Part shown: positions 1 through 7,691 of the stretch, in pieces
How positions within the stretch are numbered: position 1 is the first letter of the stretch
Layout of the letters: every line of letters starts with the position of its first letter
Assembly (NCBI RefSeq): GCF_039939195.1
Contig: NZ_JBDUUH010000007.1
Span: 186,001 to 250,000 of the forward strand
DNA length: 64,000 bases
Reading direction: 5' to 3'
Origin: Foliimonas ilicis
GTDB taxonomy: Bacteria; Pseudomonadota; Alphaproteobacteria; Rhizobiales; Rhizobiaceae
Program-made: the position numbers and the translations under genes
The notes under the pieces: generated by a model
Database searches by the model: none
What the model saw: the letters and a program-made list of their open reading frames with translations, nothing else
Told to the model about the DNA's origin: nothing

Positions 1-1473
1 AAATGCCTGCTCGAAGCATGCCTCGAATTGATGGCGTCCGGCGCGGTTATCGCCATTCAGGACATGGGTGCTGCTGGCCTCACCTGCTCGGCGGTCGAAA
101 TGGGCGCAAAGGGTGATCTCGGCATCGAGCTCGATCTCGACAAGGTGCCGGTGCGTGAAGAGCACATGAGCGCTTATGAAATGATGCTTTCGGAAAGCCA
201 GGAGCGCATGCTCATGGTGCTTCGCCCTGAAAAGGAAGCCGAAGCCGAGGCGATTTTCCACAAATGGGGCCTCGATTTCGCAATTGTCGGCAAAACGACC
301 GACGATCTGCGCTTCCGCATCCTTCATCAGGGCGCGGAAGTCGCAAATCTCCCGATCAAGGATCTGGGCGATCAGGCACCGGAATATGACCGCCCCTGGG
401 TCGAACCGGCAAAGCACGCCCCGTTGGCTGAAGACGACATTCCGCAGGCGGACGTCGCCGATGCGCTCGTAAAGATGATCGGCAGCGCCAATCTTTCCAG
501 CCGTCGCTGGGTCTGGGAGCAGTACGACACGCTCATTCAGGGCAATTCGCTGCAATTGCCGGGCGGTGACGCTGGCGTCGTGCGCGTCGAAGGCCACGCG
601 ACCAAGGCTTTGGCCTTCTCGTCGGACGTCACGCCGCGCTATTGCGAGGCGGACCCGTTCGAAGGCGGCAAGCAGGCAGTCGCCGAATGCTGGCGCAACA
701 TCACTGCAACCGGTGCCGAACCGCTTGCGGCAACCGACAATCTGAATTTCGGCAATCCCGAACGCCCAGAAATCATGGGGCAATTGGTGAAGGCAATCGG
801 TGGCATCGGCGAAGCCTGCCGCGCGCTGGGCTTCCCCATCGTTTCCGGCAATGTGTCGCTCTACAACGAGACGAACGGCCAGGGCATTCTGCCGACGCCG
901 ACGATCGGCGGCGTTGGCCTCATTCGCGACTGGTCGAAAATGGCGCGCATCGCCTTTGCCGCCGAAGACGAAGCGATCCTGCTCGTCGGCGCGCCGCCCT
1001 CATGGGGTACGCATCTGGCGCAGTCCATCTATATGCGCGACGTTCACAACCGCACAGACGGCCCTCCTCCGCCCGTCGATCTCGCACACGAAAAAACGGT
1101 CGGCGATTTCGTGCGTGAACTGATCACCGAAGGCACGGCAACTGCCGTGCACGATCTGTCCGATGGCGGCCTCGCCGTCGCCTTGGCTGAAATGGCAATG
1201 GCCTCCGGCATCGGCGCAACCGTAAACCAGTTGAACGGCGTCTCCCCGATCCCGGTCTTCTTTGGTGAAGATCAGGGCCGCTATCTGGTGACGATCCCGC
1301 GCGACAAGGTGGACTGGTTCTTCGCAACCCGCTCCAAGGATGTCGACGTGTTCGCACCATGGATCGGCGTGACCGGCGGCACGGAATTGAAACTCGGCGA
1401 ATCGCGTGCGATACCTGTTTCAGAGCTGACGCAAGCTCACGAAGCCTGGTTTCCCGACTTTATGGACAACTGA
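1..1473 (+). CDS. purL: Phosphoribosylformylglycinamidine synthase subunit PurL, C-terminal part
   Basis: The reading frame is open from base 1, so the gene starts before the window. About 490 residues of a protein that is normally near 740 are visible. PurL is the large subunit of the alphaproteobacterial PurS-PurQ-PurL complex and makes FGAM from FGAR, ATP and glutamine-derived ammonia in de novo purine synthesis. Seen here are the AIR-synthase-like repeat features, including GGDAGVVRV and SGNVSLYNET, and an intact C-terminus. The bolA and glutaredoxin genes that follow are a common rhizobial arrangement. bolA begins only 14 bases after the stop, so the two are probably co-transcribed. Confidence 0.97.
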   Translation, partial: KCLLEACLELMASGAVIAIQDMGAAGLTCSAVEMGAKGDLGIELDLDKVPVREEHMSAYEMMLSESQERMLMVLRPEKEAEAEAIFHKWGLDFAIVGKTTDDLRFRILHQGAEVANLPIKDLGDQAPEYDRPWVEPAKHAPLAEDDIPQADVADALVKMIGSANLSSRRWVWEQYDTLIQGNSLQLPGGDAGVVRVEGHATKALAFSSDVTPRYCEADPFEGGKQAVAECWRNITATGAEPLAATDNLNFGNPERPEIMGQLVKAIGGIGEACRALGFPIVSGNVSLYNETNGQGILPTPTIGGVGLIRDWSKMARIAFAAEDEAILLVGAPPSWGTHLAQSIYMRDVHNRTDGPPPPVDLAHEKTVGDFVRELITEGTATAVHDLSDGGLAVALAEMAMASGIGATVNQLNGVSPIPVFFGEDQGRYLVTIPRDKVDWFFATRSKDVDVFAPWIGVTGGTELKLGESRAIPVSELTQAHEAWFPDFMDN

Positions 1474-1487
1474 ACAAGGTACGCAAA

Positions 1488-1721
1488 ATGGCAATGGACG
1501 CACGCGACATCGAGAAGCTGATCAAGGACGGCATTCCGGACGCTCAGGTGACGATTCGCGATCTGGCCGGCGATGGCGACCATTATGCGGCCGAAGTCGT
1601 GTCGGAAAGCTTCCGTGGCAAGAGCCGCGTTCAGCAGCATCAGATGGTTTATGACGCGCTGAAGGGCAATATGGGCGGCGTTCTCCATGCGCTGGCGCTC
1701 CAGACGAGCGTTCCAACCTGA
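1488..1721 (+). CDS. bolA: BolA family protein
   Basis: This is a 77-residue BolA-like protein. The start is taken at MAMDARDIEK because that gives the usual family length; a longer reading would run back into purL. The conserved family core FRGKSRVQQHQMVYDAL is present, with the histidine that helps ligate a [2Fe-2S] cluster in BolA-Grx heterodimers. BolA proteins pair with monothiol CGFS glutaredoxins, and one is encoded immediately downstream (grxD). A joint role in iron-sulfur trafficking or iron sensing is therefore likely. That role is inferred from the family and the context. Confidence 0.93.
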   Translation: MAMDARDIEKLIKDGIPDAQVTIRDLAGDGDHYAAEVVSESFRGKSRVQQHQMVYDALKGNMGGVLHALALQTSVPT

Positions 1722-1864
1722 TTTACGCTTTCCGCTCTCCGCAAACTGCGGAAACCGGGCGTGCGACTATTGGAAAGCTACACTGTTGCAACCACATACG
1801 GTACGGTGTTAGCACTTGGAAAAATGCCGGACCTTGAATCCGGCCAGGACGAGGCAAGAAGATT

Positions 1865-2200
1865 ATGAGCGGAATCAACGATTTTATCGCCAATGAAGTG
1901 AAGACCAACGACGTCGTCCTTTTCATGAAGGGCACGCCGGGCTTTCCGCAGTGCGGATTTTCGGGTCAGGTCGTTCAGATTCTCGACTATCTCGACGTCG
2001 ATTATAAAGGCGTCGATATTCTGACCTCGAGCGAGCTTCGCCAAGGCATCAAGGATTACTCCAACTGGCCGACCATCCCCCAGCTTTACGTGAAGGGCGA
2101 GTTCGTCGGCGGTTGCGACATCATCCGCGAAATGTTCCAGGCTGGTGAATTGCAGACTTTCTTTCAGGAAAAAGGCATCAGCGTCAAAGGCGCGGCCTGA
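1865..2200 (+). CDS. grxD: Monothiol glutaredoxin, Grx4/GrxD family
   Basis: This is a 111-residue single-domain glutaredoxin. The monothiol active site CGFS is at residues 30-33 (FPQCGFS), and the TIPQLYVKGEFVGGCD segment supplies the cis-proline and the glutathione-binding GG. Proteins of this class bind a glutathione-ligated [2Fe-2S] cluster and deliver it to acceptors, often together with BolA. The neighbouring bolA gene supports this. The length is normal for the short bacterial form. Confidence 0.96.
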   Translation: MSGINDFIANEVKTNDVVLFMKGTPGFPQCGFSGQVVQILDYLDVDYKGVDILTSSELRQGIKDYSNWPTIPQLYVKGEFVGGCDIIREMFQAGELQTFFQEKGISVKGAA

Positions 2201-2204
2201 TTTT

Positions 2205-2230
2205 CCGGGCCTCCGGCCCGGTACCGTTTG
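2205..2230 (+). terminator. Possible terminator after grxD
   Basis: A perfect 7-bp GC-rich stem (CCGGGCC/GGCCCGG, loop TCC) lies at 2205-2221, five bases after the grxD stop. No clear T-run follows (TACCGTTTGATT), so termination efficiency is uncertain. Confidence 0.45.
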
Positions 2231-2294
2231 ATTAGAACTGAGTTTGTCAGAGTGCGTCGTTCAACGGCGCACTTATTTGCTTTTGGATATAGAA

Positions 2295-3539
2295 ATGGAC
2301 CATCAGACATCCCCCGAGGCGGCGGACGCACGCCCTCCTATTGCGCGTTGGGAATTTATCGCGCTGGCCGCCGCTCTCATGGCGCTGAACGCTCTTGCCA
2401 TCGATATCATGCTGCCCGGTCTTCAGGAGATTGGCGCGAGCCTCGGTGTGGCCGATGAGAACGCCAGGCAATATGTCATCACCGCCTACATCACCGGATT
2501 CGGCTTTGCGCAGCTCATCTACGGACCGGTTTCCGATCGTTTCGGACGCCGCGCACCACTGCTTTTCGGCCTGACCGTCTATGTGGCAGCAGCCATTGCC
2601 TGCGTCTTCGTGCCCAGCTTTACGCTGCTGCTGGCATTCCGCTTCATGCAGGGACTGGGTGCCGCGGCAACGCGCGTCATCGCTATATCCATCGTGCGTG
2701 ACGTTTACGGCGGCCGCGCAATGGCAGAAGTCATGTCGCTGGTTTTCATGGTGTTCATGATCGTGCCGGTCATCGCGCCGGGCATCGGACAGGTCATCAT
2801 GCTGTTCGGCGAATGGCACATGATCTTCATGTTCATGGGCGTCGTTTCGTTTCTGGTGACGCTTTGGGCGTTTTTCCGCCTGCCGGAAACGCTTCATGAG
2901 CAATATCGCCGGCCGCTGACAGTCGCCGGAACTGCGCAGGCATTCCGCATCGTTCTGACGAACCGCGTGGCGATCTGCTACACGGTAGCGATCACATGCA
3001 CTTTCGGCGCACTGTTCGGCTTCATCAATTCCGCGCAGCAGATCTATGTCGGGCTTTATGGCGTAGGCACCATGTTCCCCGTCTATTTCGCCGCTGTTGC
3101 CGGATTGATGGCCGTGTCCTCGTTTCTGAACTCGAGACTCGTGGGAAAATTCGGTATGCGCCGCCTGGCGCATGGCGCAATGATAGGGTTTCTGATCGTT
3201 ACAGGGATTGCCTTTGCGCTCTCGCTGTTTGGACAGCTTCCGCTTTGGCTTTTCGTCACGCTGTTTGCAATCGCAATGGCTCAGTTCAGTTGGATCGGCT
3301 CGAACTTCAACGCATTGGCGATGGAACCGCTCGGCCATGTGGCTGGTACGGCATCATCCGTGCAGGGTTTTTTCCAGACGGTTGTAGGCGGCGTGATCGG
3401 CGCGATGATCGGACAGGCGTTCGACGGAACCATCGTGCCCATGGCTGCCGGCTACTTCATTGCGGGCGCACTGGCGCTTGTCATGGTGTTGATTGCCGAG
3501 AAGGGAAAACTCTTCCAGCCGCACCATCAGCCGCTCTGA
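2295..3539 (+). CDS. Bcr/CflA-type MFS multidrug efflux transporter
   Basis: This 414-residue protein has about twelve hydrophobic segments. MFS motif A is at residues 77-86 (GPVSDRFGRR), and the overall pattern is that of the Bcr/CflA subfamily of drug:H+ antiporters. The start at 2295 (MDHQTSPEAA) is preferred over the upstream alternative at 2244 because the N-terminal tail then has typical length. The substrate cannot be read from the sequence. It converges with ttcA, 7 bases away, and no regulator is adjacent. Confidence 0.85.
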   Translation: MDHQTSPEAADARPPIARWEFIALAAALMALNALAIDIMLPGLQEIGASLGVADENARQYVITAYITGFGFAQLIYGPVSDRFGRRAPLLFGLTVYVAAAIACVFVPSFTLLLAFRFMQGLGAAATRVIAISIVRDVYGGRAMAEVMSLVFMVFMIVPVIAPGIGQVIMLFGEWHMIFMFMGVVSFLVTLWAFFRLPETLHEQYRRPLTVAGTAQAFRIVLTNRVAICYTVAITCTFGALFGFINSAQQIYVGLYGVGTMFPVYFAAVAGLMAVSSFLNSRLVGKFGMRRLAHGAMIGFLIVTGIAFALSLFGQLPLWLFVTLFAIAMAQFSWIGSNFNALAMEPLGHVAGTASSVQGFFQTVVGGVIGAMIGQAFDGTIVPMAAGYFIAGALALVMVLIAEKGKLFQPHHQPL

Positions 3540-3546
3540 AAGCGGA

Positions 3547-4407
3547 CTACGCTTTGGGCAGACCGGCTCCAAGCGCTGAAAAATCGAACAGAGAGCGGTC
3601 GAGCAAATGGCTCGGCCGCACATTGCCCAGCGCCCTGACCATTGTGTCCTTGCGGCCCGGCATGCGCTTTTCGATATCGTCCAGCATCGATTTCATTGCA
3701 TTGCGCTGCAGCCCTTCCTGACTGCCGCACAGATCGCATGGAATGATCGGAAATTTCATCGCATCCGCAAAACGGCTCATATCGCTTTCCGCGCAATAGG
3801 CCAGCGGGCGCAGCACCATGACATCGCCATCGTCGTTCAAAAGCTTGGGCGGCATTGCCGACAGCCTGCCGCCGTGGAAGAGATTCATGAAGAAGGTTTC
3901 GAGAATATCCTCGCGGTGATGGCCGAGAACGAGCGCCGAACACCCCTCTTCCCGCGCGATGCGGTAGAGATGCCCACGGCGCAGGCGCGAGCAGAGCGAG
4001 CAATAGGTGGCGCCTTCAGGAACCTTTTCGGTGACGATGGAATAGGTATCGCGATACTCGATGCGATGCGCGATGCCGTTCCTGTCGAGAAATTCAGGCA
4101 GAATGTGCTTTGGAAAATTCGGCTGACCCTGATCGAGATTGCAGGCAAGCAGCTCGACCGGCAGCATTCCGCGCCATTTCAGATCGAGCAGAAGCGCCAT
4201 AAGACCGTATGAATCCTTGCCGCCCGACAGCGCGACGAGCCAGCGTTCGCCGGGCTTCACCATCGCGAAATCTTCGAGCGCCTGCCGTGTATTGCGCAGC
4301 AGGCGCTTGCGGAGCTTGTTGAACTCGACGGAAGACGGCGCATCGAGAAACATCGCGTGGCACGCGGCGTCTTCGGAAACCGTATCGATGGAAAGATGCT
4401 GGTTCAT
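3547..4407 (-). CDS. ttcA: tRNA 2-thiocytidine(32) synthetase TtcA
   Basis: This 286-residue PP-loop ATPase carries SGGKDS at residues 61-66. The cysteine pairs CSLC (136, 139) and CDLC (224, 227) match the TtcA family. TtcA thiolates cytidine 32 of certain tRNAs using a [4Fe-4S] cluster and ATP. The cluster would come from the SUF machinery encoded later in the window. The gene stands alone on the minus strand, downstream of the rpsD terminator. Confidence 0.93.
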   Translation of the reverse strand: MNQHLSIDTVSEDAACHAMFLDAPSSVEFNKLRKRLLRNTRQALEDFAMVKPGERWLVALSGGKDSYGLMALLLDLKWRGMLPVELLACNLDQGQPNFPKHILPEFLDRNGIAHRIEYRDTYSIVTEKVPEGATYCSLCSRLRRGHLYRIAREEGCSALVLGHHREDILETFFMNLFHGGRLSAMPPKLLNDDGDVMVLRPLAYCAESDMSRFADAMKFPIIPCDLCGSQEGLQRNAMKSMLDDIEKRMPGRKDTMVRALGNVRPSHLLDRSLFDFSALGAGLPKA

Positions 4408-4465
4408 GCTCTGCTGTTACACCAGACGGGGTAGAAGGTCGATTGGTGTGTTGAGGGAACCAAAA

Positions 4466-4493
4466 CGAAAAAGGCCGCCCCGAAAGGCGGCCT
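4466..4493 (-). terminator. Rho-independent terminator of rpsD
   Basis: Read on the minus strand, a GGCCGCC/GGCGGCC-type stem with a short loop is followed by TTTTT. It lies 24 bases downstream of the rpsD stop. Confidence 0.85.
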
Positions 4494-4516
4494 GATCCAA
4501 ATTCCGTAAAACCGAA

Positions 4517-5134
4517 TTAGCGCGAATAGAATTCGACGACGAGGTTCGGTTCCATCTGAACCGCGAAAGGAACATCAGCAAGGTTAGGAATGCGAGCATA
4601 GGTCGCAACCATCTTGTTGTGATCCACTTCGAGGTAGTCAGGCACGTCGCGTTCTGCGAGGCCGACTGCTTCGAGAACGATCGTGAGCTGCTTCGACTTC
4701 TCACGAACCTCGATCACGTCGCCAGCCTTCACACGGTACGAACCGATGTTCACGCGGCGGCCGTTGACGTTGACATGGCCGTGGTTGACGAACTGGCGGG
4801 CCGCGAAAATCGTCGGCACGAACTTCGCGCGATACACGATTGCGTCGAGGCGCGATTCCAGAAGGCCGATCAGGTTTTCCGAGGTGTCGCCCTTGCGGCG
4901 GTTTGCTTCCTCGTAAATCTTGCGGAACTGCTTTTCCGAAACGTCGCCGTAGTGACCCTTCAGCTTCTGCTTGGCGCGGAGCTGCAGACCGAAGTCGGAA
5001 AGCTTGCCCTTGCGGCGCTGGCCGTGCTGGCCTGGACCGTATTCGCGCTTGTTGACCGGCGACTTAGGACGGCCCCAGATGTTTTCGCCAAGACGGCGAT
5101 CGATTTTATACTTTGCGGATTCGCGCTTGCTCAT
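4517..5134 (-). CDS. rpsD: 30S ribosomal protein S4
   Basis: This 205-residue protein is normal in length for S4. It begins MSKRESAKYKIDRR, and the S4 RNA-binding domain lies in the middle (segment ESRLDAIVYRAKFVPT onward). S4 nucleates 30S assembly on the 5' domain of 16S rRNA. The start is set at MSKRES; the five codons upstream (MKGNA) lie over the ribosome-binding region. As in other alphaproteobacteria the gene stands alone rather than in the alpha ribosomal operon. Its leader contains a small hairpin (CGGAAC/GTTCCG, 5161-5177), whose significance is unknown. Confidence 0.98.
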   Translation of the reverse strand: MSKRESAKYKIDRRLGENIWGRPKSPVNKREYGPGQHGQRRKGKLSDFGLQLRAKQKLKGHYGDVSEKQFRKIYEEANRRKGDTSENLIGLLESRLDAIVYRAKFVPTIFAARQFVNHGHVNVNGRRVNIGSYRVKAGDVIEVREKSKQLTIVLEAVGLAERDVPDYLEVDHNKMVATYARIPNLADVPFAVQMEPNLVVEFYSR

Positions 5135-5384
5135 CGCATTCCCTTTCAAAAAGATACGCGCGGAACCTAACGTTCCGTGCGAAGGAAACGCGCCCTCCTC
5201 TGGCTTCCGTTTTCGAAGCCTGACAGGACTTTCACGCGAAGCTGTGCGGAAAATCCACGGGACACGTCAGTGGAACAAGACCGGGAAAACGATAAACGCT
5301 CTCATTCGGCCTTGCGGTATAAAAATAAACACCAGGCATTTCGGCCCGGTGCTGGCGCGTGATTAGGCGAGAGCGCCTGTTTTG

Positions 5385-5804
5385 TCAATCATTACCCGCA
5401 TTGCGGTCGAAACTTTCGCGCGCCGAACTCACCAGAGGGCTGTTGGCCGCTGCCCAGACGCCCAGTGCGGAGATCGGCACCGCAATCGACTGGCCAAGCT
5501 CCGTCAGCGCATATTCGACTTCCGGCGGCGTGGTGGGTTTCACGGTGCGGCTGACGAAGCCGTCCCGCTCCAGCGAGCGCAGCGTAACCGTCAGCATGCG
5601 CTGCGAAATCCCTTCGATCGATCGGCGCAACGCGTTGAACCGAACCGGCGCAGGCTGAAGGCCGATGATGACGAGCAGGCTCCACGTATCTCCGACGCGG
5701 TCCAGCACATAGCGGATAGGGCAATAGCCATTGTCATCCGCCAGCAATCCCGGATTTGTATGCAGAAGCGGGACGGATTTGCCGAGCGGCGTCGATGCGG
5801 TCAT
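5385..5804 (-). CDS. HxlR-family winged-helix transcriptional regulator
   Basis: This 139-residue regulator has the HxlR hallmarks: an N-terminal cysteine (Cys28 in NGYCPIRYVLDRVGDTWSLLVI), then RFNALRRSIEGISQRMLTVTLRSLERDG as the recognition helix and wing. Family members often sense aldehydes, quinones or thiol stress and control a divergent reductase or oxidoreductase gene. That is exactly the arrangement here, with an NAD(P)-binding protein starting at 5945. The start MTASTPLGK is chosen over a longer reading that adds nine residues. Confidence 0.87.
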   Translation of the reverse strand: MTASTPLGKSVPLLHTNPGLLADDNGYCPIRYVLDRVGDTWSLLVIIGLQPAPVRFNALRRSIEGISQRMLTVTLRSLERDGFVSRTVKPTTPPEVEYALTELGQSIAVPISALGVWAAANSPLVSSARESFDRNAGND

Positions 5805-5837
5805 GCGGTTCTCTCTCCGTAACCTGGGCACGAAACA

Positions 5838-5901
5838 ATGCCTTCTTTAAAGGCATGCGCGACAGGCGTATGTAGTTACCGTTGATAACCTGATTATATA
5901 A
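5838..5901. promoter_or_regulatory. Divergent promoter/operator region between hxlR-type regulator and oxidoreductase
   Basis: Two inverted repeats lie in the 140-bp divergent gap: ATGCCTT-N5-AAGGCAT at 5838-5856 and GTTA-N7-TAAC at 5875-5889. An AT-rich TTATATAA stretch at about 5894-5901 could be the -10 of the rightward promoter. The repeats are candidate HxlR-family operators, judged by position and symmetry only. Confidence 0.45.
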
Positions 5902-5944
5902 AATACCTTCGCGGTCAATGCCAGCGGAGCAAAGGAGAGATATT

Positions 5945-6580
5945 ATGAAGATCGCGCTGATAGGAGCATCCGGCTTTGTCGGAAAAGCCGTCCTCAAGGA
6001 AGCCGCAACGCATGGCCATGAAGTCACGGCCATCGCCCGCAACACCGACAAGATCGAAGCACTGCCGGGCGTCACCGCTGTCGCGGCGGATGCAAGCGAT
6101 ACCGGCGCACTTGCCAAGGCAATTGCCGGTCACGACGTTGTTATTTCAGCCTACAATCCCGGCTGGGGCGATCCGGAAATCCGCCAAAAGCAATTGTCGG
6201 TATCGAAGGACATCATCGCAGCGGCGAAATCCGCAGGCATACGCCTGATCATGATCGGCGGTGCCGGAAGCCTCGAAATCCAGGGCAAGCAATTGGTCGA
6301 TTCGCCAGAATTTCCAGCAGAGTGGAAAGAAGGCGCGCTTGGCGCTCGCGATGCACTCACCGCAATCCGCGGCGAAAAAGATCTGGAGTGGACGTTCCTG
6401 TCACCCGCAATCCATCTGGCGCCCGGCGAACGCACCGAAAAGTACCGCCTTGGCACGGATTCGCCGGTATTCGACGAGAAGGGCGAAAGTGCAATTTCGG
6501 TTGAGGATATGGCTGTCGCCATCGTCAGCGAAGTCGAAAACCCGAAGCACATCGGCAAGCGCTTCACACTCGGCTACTAA
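5945..6580 (+). CDS. NAD(P)-binding NmrA/SDR-like oxidoreductase
   Basis: This 211-residue Rossmann protein starts MKIALIGASGFVGKAV, giving the GxxGxxG dinucleotide site at residues 7-13. It resembles the NAD(P)H-binding family related to YwnB/NmrA and to biliverdin and flavin reductases. The YxxxK pair of classical SDRs is not evident, so it may be a sensor or a reductase with small substrates. A good Shine-Dalgarno (AAAGGAGA) precedes the start. Control by the divergent HxlR regulator is likely. Confidence 0.85.
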   Translation: MKIALIGASGFVGKAVLKEAATHGHEVTAIARNTDKIEALPGVTAVAADASDTGALAKAIAGHDVVISAYNPGWGDPEIRQKQLSVSKDIIAAAKSAGIRLIMIGGAGSLEIQGKQLVDSPEFPAEWKEGALGARDALTAIRGEKDLEWTFLSPAIHLAPGERTEKYRLGTDSPVFDEKGESAISVEDMAVAIVSEVENPKHIGKRFTLGY

Positions 6581-6616
6581 GCGATCCTGGCCGGAGGATC
6601 AGTCACTTAGAACTAT

Positions 6617-6660
6617 GCATCGTGCTTCCCGAAAATCTAACTCGATTTTCGGGCCGATGC
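6617..6660. repeat. Palindromic intergenic element overlapping a gene end
   Basis: This is a large imperfect hairpin. The inner stem is CCCGAAAATC (6628-6637) with GATTTTCGGG (6644-6653), and the outer stem is GCATCG (6617-6622) with CGATGC (6655-6660). It resembles the small dispersed palindromes with a CCGAAAA core that are frequent in Rhizobiales genomes (from memory; copy number was not checked). It probably also terminates transcription from both sides. Confidence 0.7.
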
Positions 6661-6843
6661 CGTAGACTTTTTCTCCGGCAGTCCCTTGCGCTTGGTTTCT
6701 GCAAAATCCTCAAGCTGTTTCTCGCTCATGGATTCGTACATTTCCTTCGAGGCGCCTTTGAGCTTGCCCTTTGTGGTCTCGCCGCGTTTGGCAGACAAAG
6801 CAGCTCCTGCCGCCTTCTGCTGAGCTTTGGATTTGGCAGGCAT
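6637..6843 (-). CDS. DUF3008 family small basic protein
   Basis: This is a 68-residue, lysine-rich, soluble protein starting MPAKSKAQQKAAGAALSAKR, the typical N-terminus of DUF3008 proteins. Their function is unknown, but they are often stress-induced in Rhizobiales. The start is MPAKSK, since the 13 upstream codons lie in the leader. The last seven residues (ASARKSS) and the stop are encoded by the palindromic element at 6617-6660. A variant EcfG promoter lies about 25 bases upstream of the start. Confidence 0.85.
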   Translation of the reverse strand: MPAKSKAQQKAAGAALSAKRGETTKGKLKGASKEMYESMSEKQLEDFAETKRKGLPEKKSTASARKSS

Positions 6844-6868
6844 TTTATCTCTCCCTTCGAGGAAGAGA

Positions 6869-6894
6869 AATGCGTGGCACAAGCCACGCGTTCC
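6869..6894 (-). promoter_or_regulatory. Candidate EcfG-type stress promoter (variant -10) for DUF3008 gene
   Basis: On the minus strand GGAAC (6894-6890), 17 bases, then CATT (6872-6869). The alphaproteobacterial general stress consensus is GGAAC-N16/17-CGTT, so -35 and spacing fit and -10 has one mismatch. The spacer itself holds an inverted repeat GCGTGG/CCACGC. Confidence 0.45.
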
Positions 6895-6902
6895 AACGCC
6901 GC

Positions 6903-7691
6903 TTACAAAATCGTCAGGCCAAAACCTTGCATCAATCTTCGGGTCGAAAAATCAGGCTTACCGGACGTGAACTGCGCAATATCGGGCGCGTGCTCTATCT
7001 CGTCCTGCCCGGACGCCGAAAGCAGCGACAAAGCCCGGCGGGAAATCGCTTCGGCCGGGTCCAACCAATCGACCGGCCACGGCGCGAACTGCCGAAACAC
7101 ATTGGCCAGAAACGGATAATGCGTGCAGGCAAGCACCACGATATCCGTGCGTTTTCCGTCCATTTCGACAAAACACGGCGCGATTTCCTCGCGCAGCGCT
7201 TCCGAATCGATCCTTTCGCCGCGAATATGGGCCTCCGCCATACGTGCGAGATTCTGACTTCCGACAAGCCGCACATGACATTGCGCGCCAAATGACTGGA
7301 TAAGATCGCGCGTATAGGCACGCTTGACGGTTCCGGGCGTTGCGAGAACCGAAACGAGGCCGGAGCGAGTGCGCTCTGCTGCAGGCTTGATTGCCGGAAC
7401 CGTGCCGACGAACGGCGTTTGCGGATATGCCGCGCGCAATTCACCCAGCACAAGTGTCGAGGCAGTGTTGCAGGCGATCACCGCAAGTTCGGGGTCATGC
7501 TCTTCAATCAATCTGCCGAAAAGCTCGACGATACGCGCCTTTAGTGCGCCCTCTTCCCAGTCGCCATAGGGAAATCCCGCATCGTCCGCGATATAGACGA
7601 AACGCCGATCCGGCATCAAAACGCGCGCTTCCCGCAAAACGGTCAAACCGCCAATGCCTGAATCGAACATCAGGACCGGGCGTTCACTCAT
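6903..7691 (-). CDS. murI: Glutamate racemase
   Basis: This 262-residue enzyme interconverts L- and D-glutamate for peptidoglycan synthesis. The FDSGIGG motif is at residues 9-15, and the two catalytic cysteines are Cys74 (IACNTAST) and Cys189 (LACTHYPFL). The start at MSERPVLMF gives family-typical spacing to FDSGIGG; longer in-frame readings run into trmJ. It overlaps the end of trmJ by 8 bases, so translation is probably coupled. Confidence 0.96.
   Translation of the reverse strand: MSERPVLMFDSGIGGLTVLREARVLMPDRRFVYIADDAGFPYGDWEEGALKARIVELFGRLIEEHDPELAVIACNTASTLVLGELRAAYPQTPFVGTVPAIKPAAERTRSGLVSVLATPGTVKRAYTRDLIQSFGAQCHVRLVGSQNLARMAEAHIRGERIDSEALREEIAPCFVEMDGKRTDIVVLACTHYPFLANVFRQFAPWPVDWLDPAEAISRRALSLLSASGQDEIEHAPDIAQFTSGKPDFSTRRLMQGFGLTIL

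Noticed and set aside
2247..3338. 363-codon open frame antisense to the Bcr/CflA transporter
   Set aside because: The His/Gln/Arg-rich product mirrors a hydrophobic protein gene; no support.
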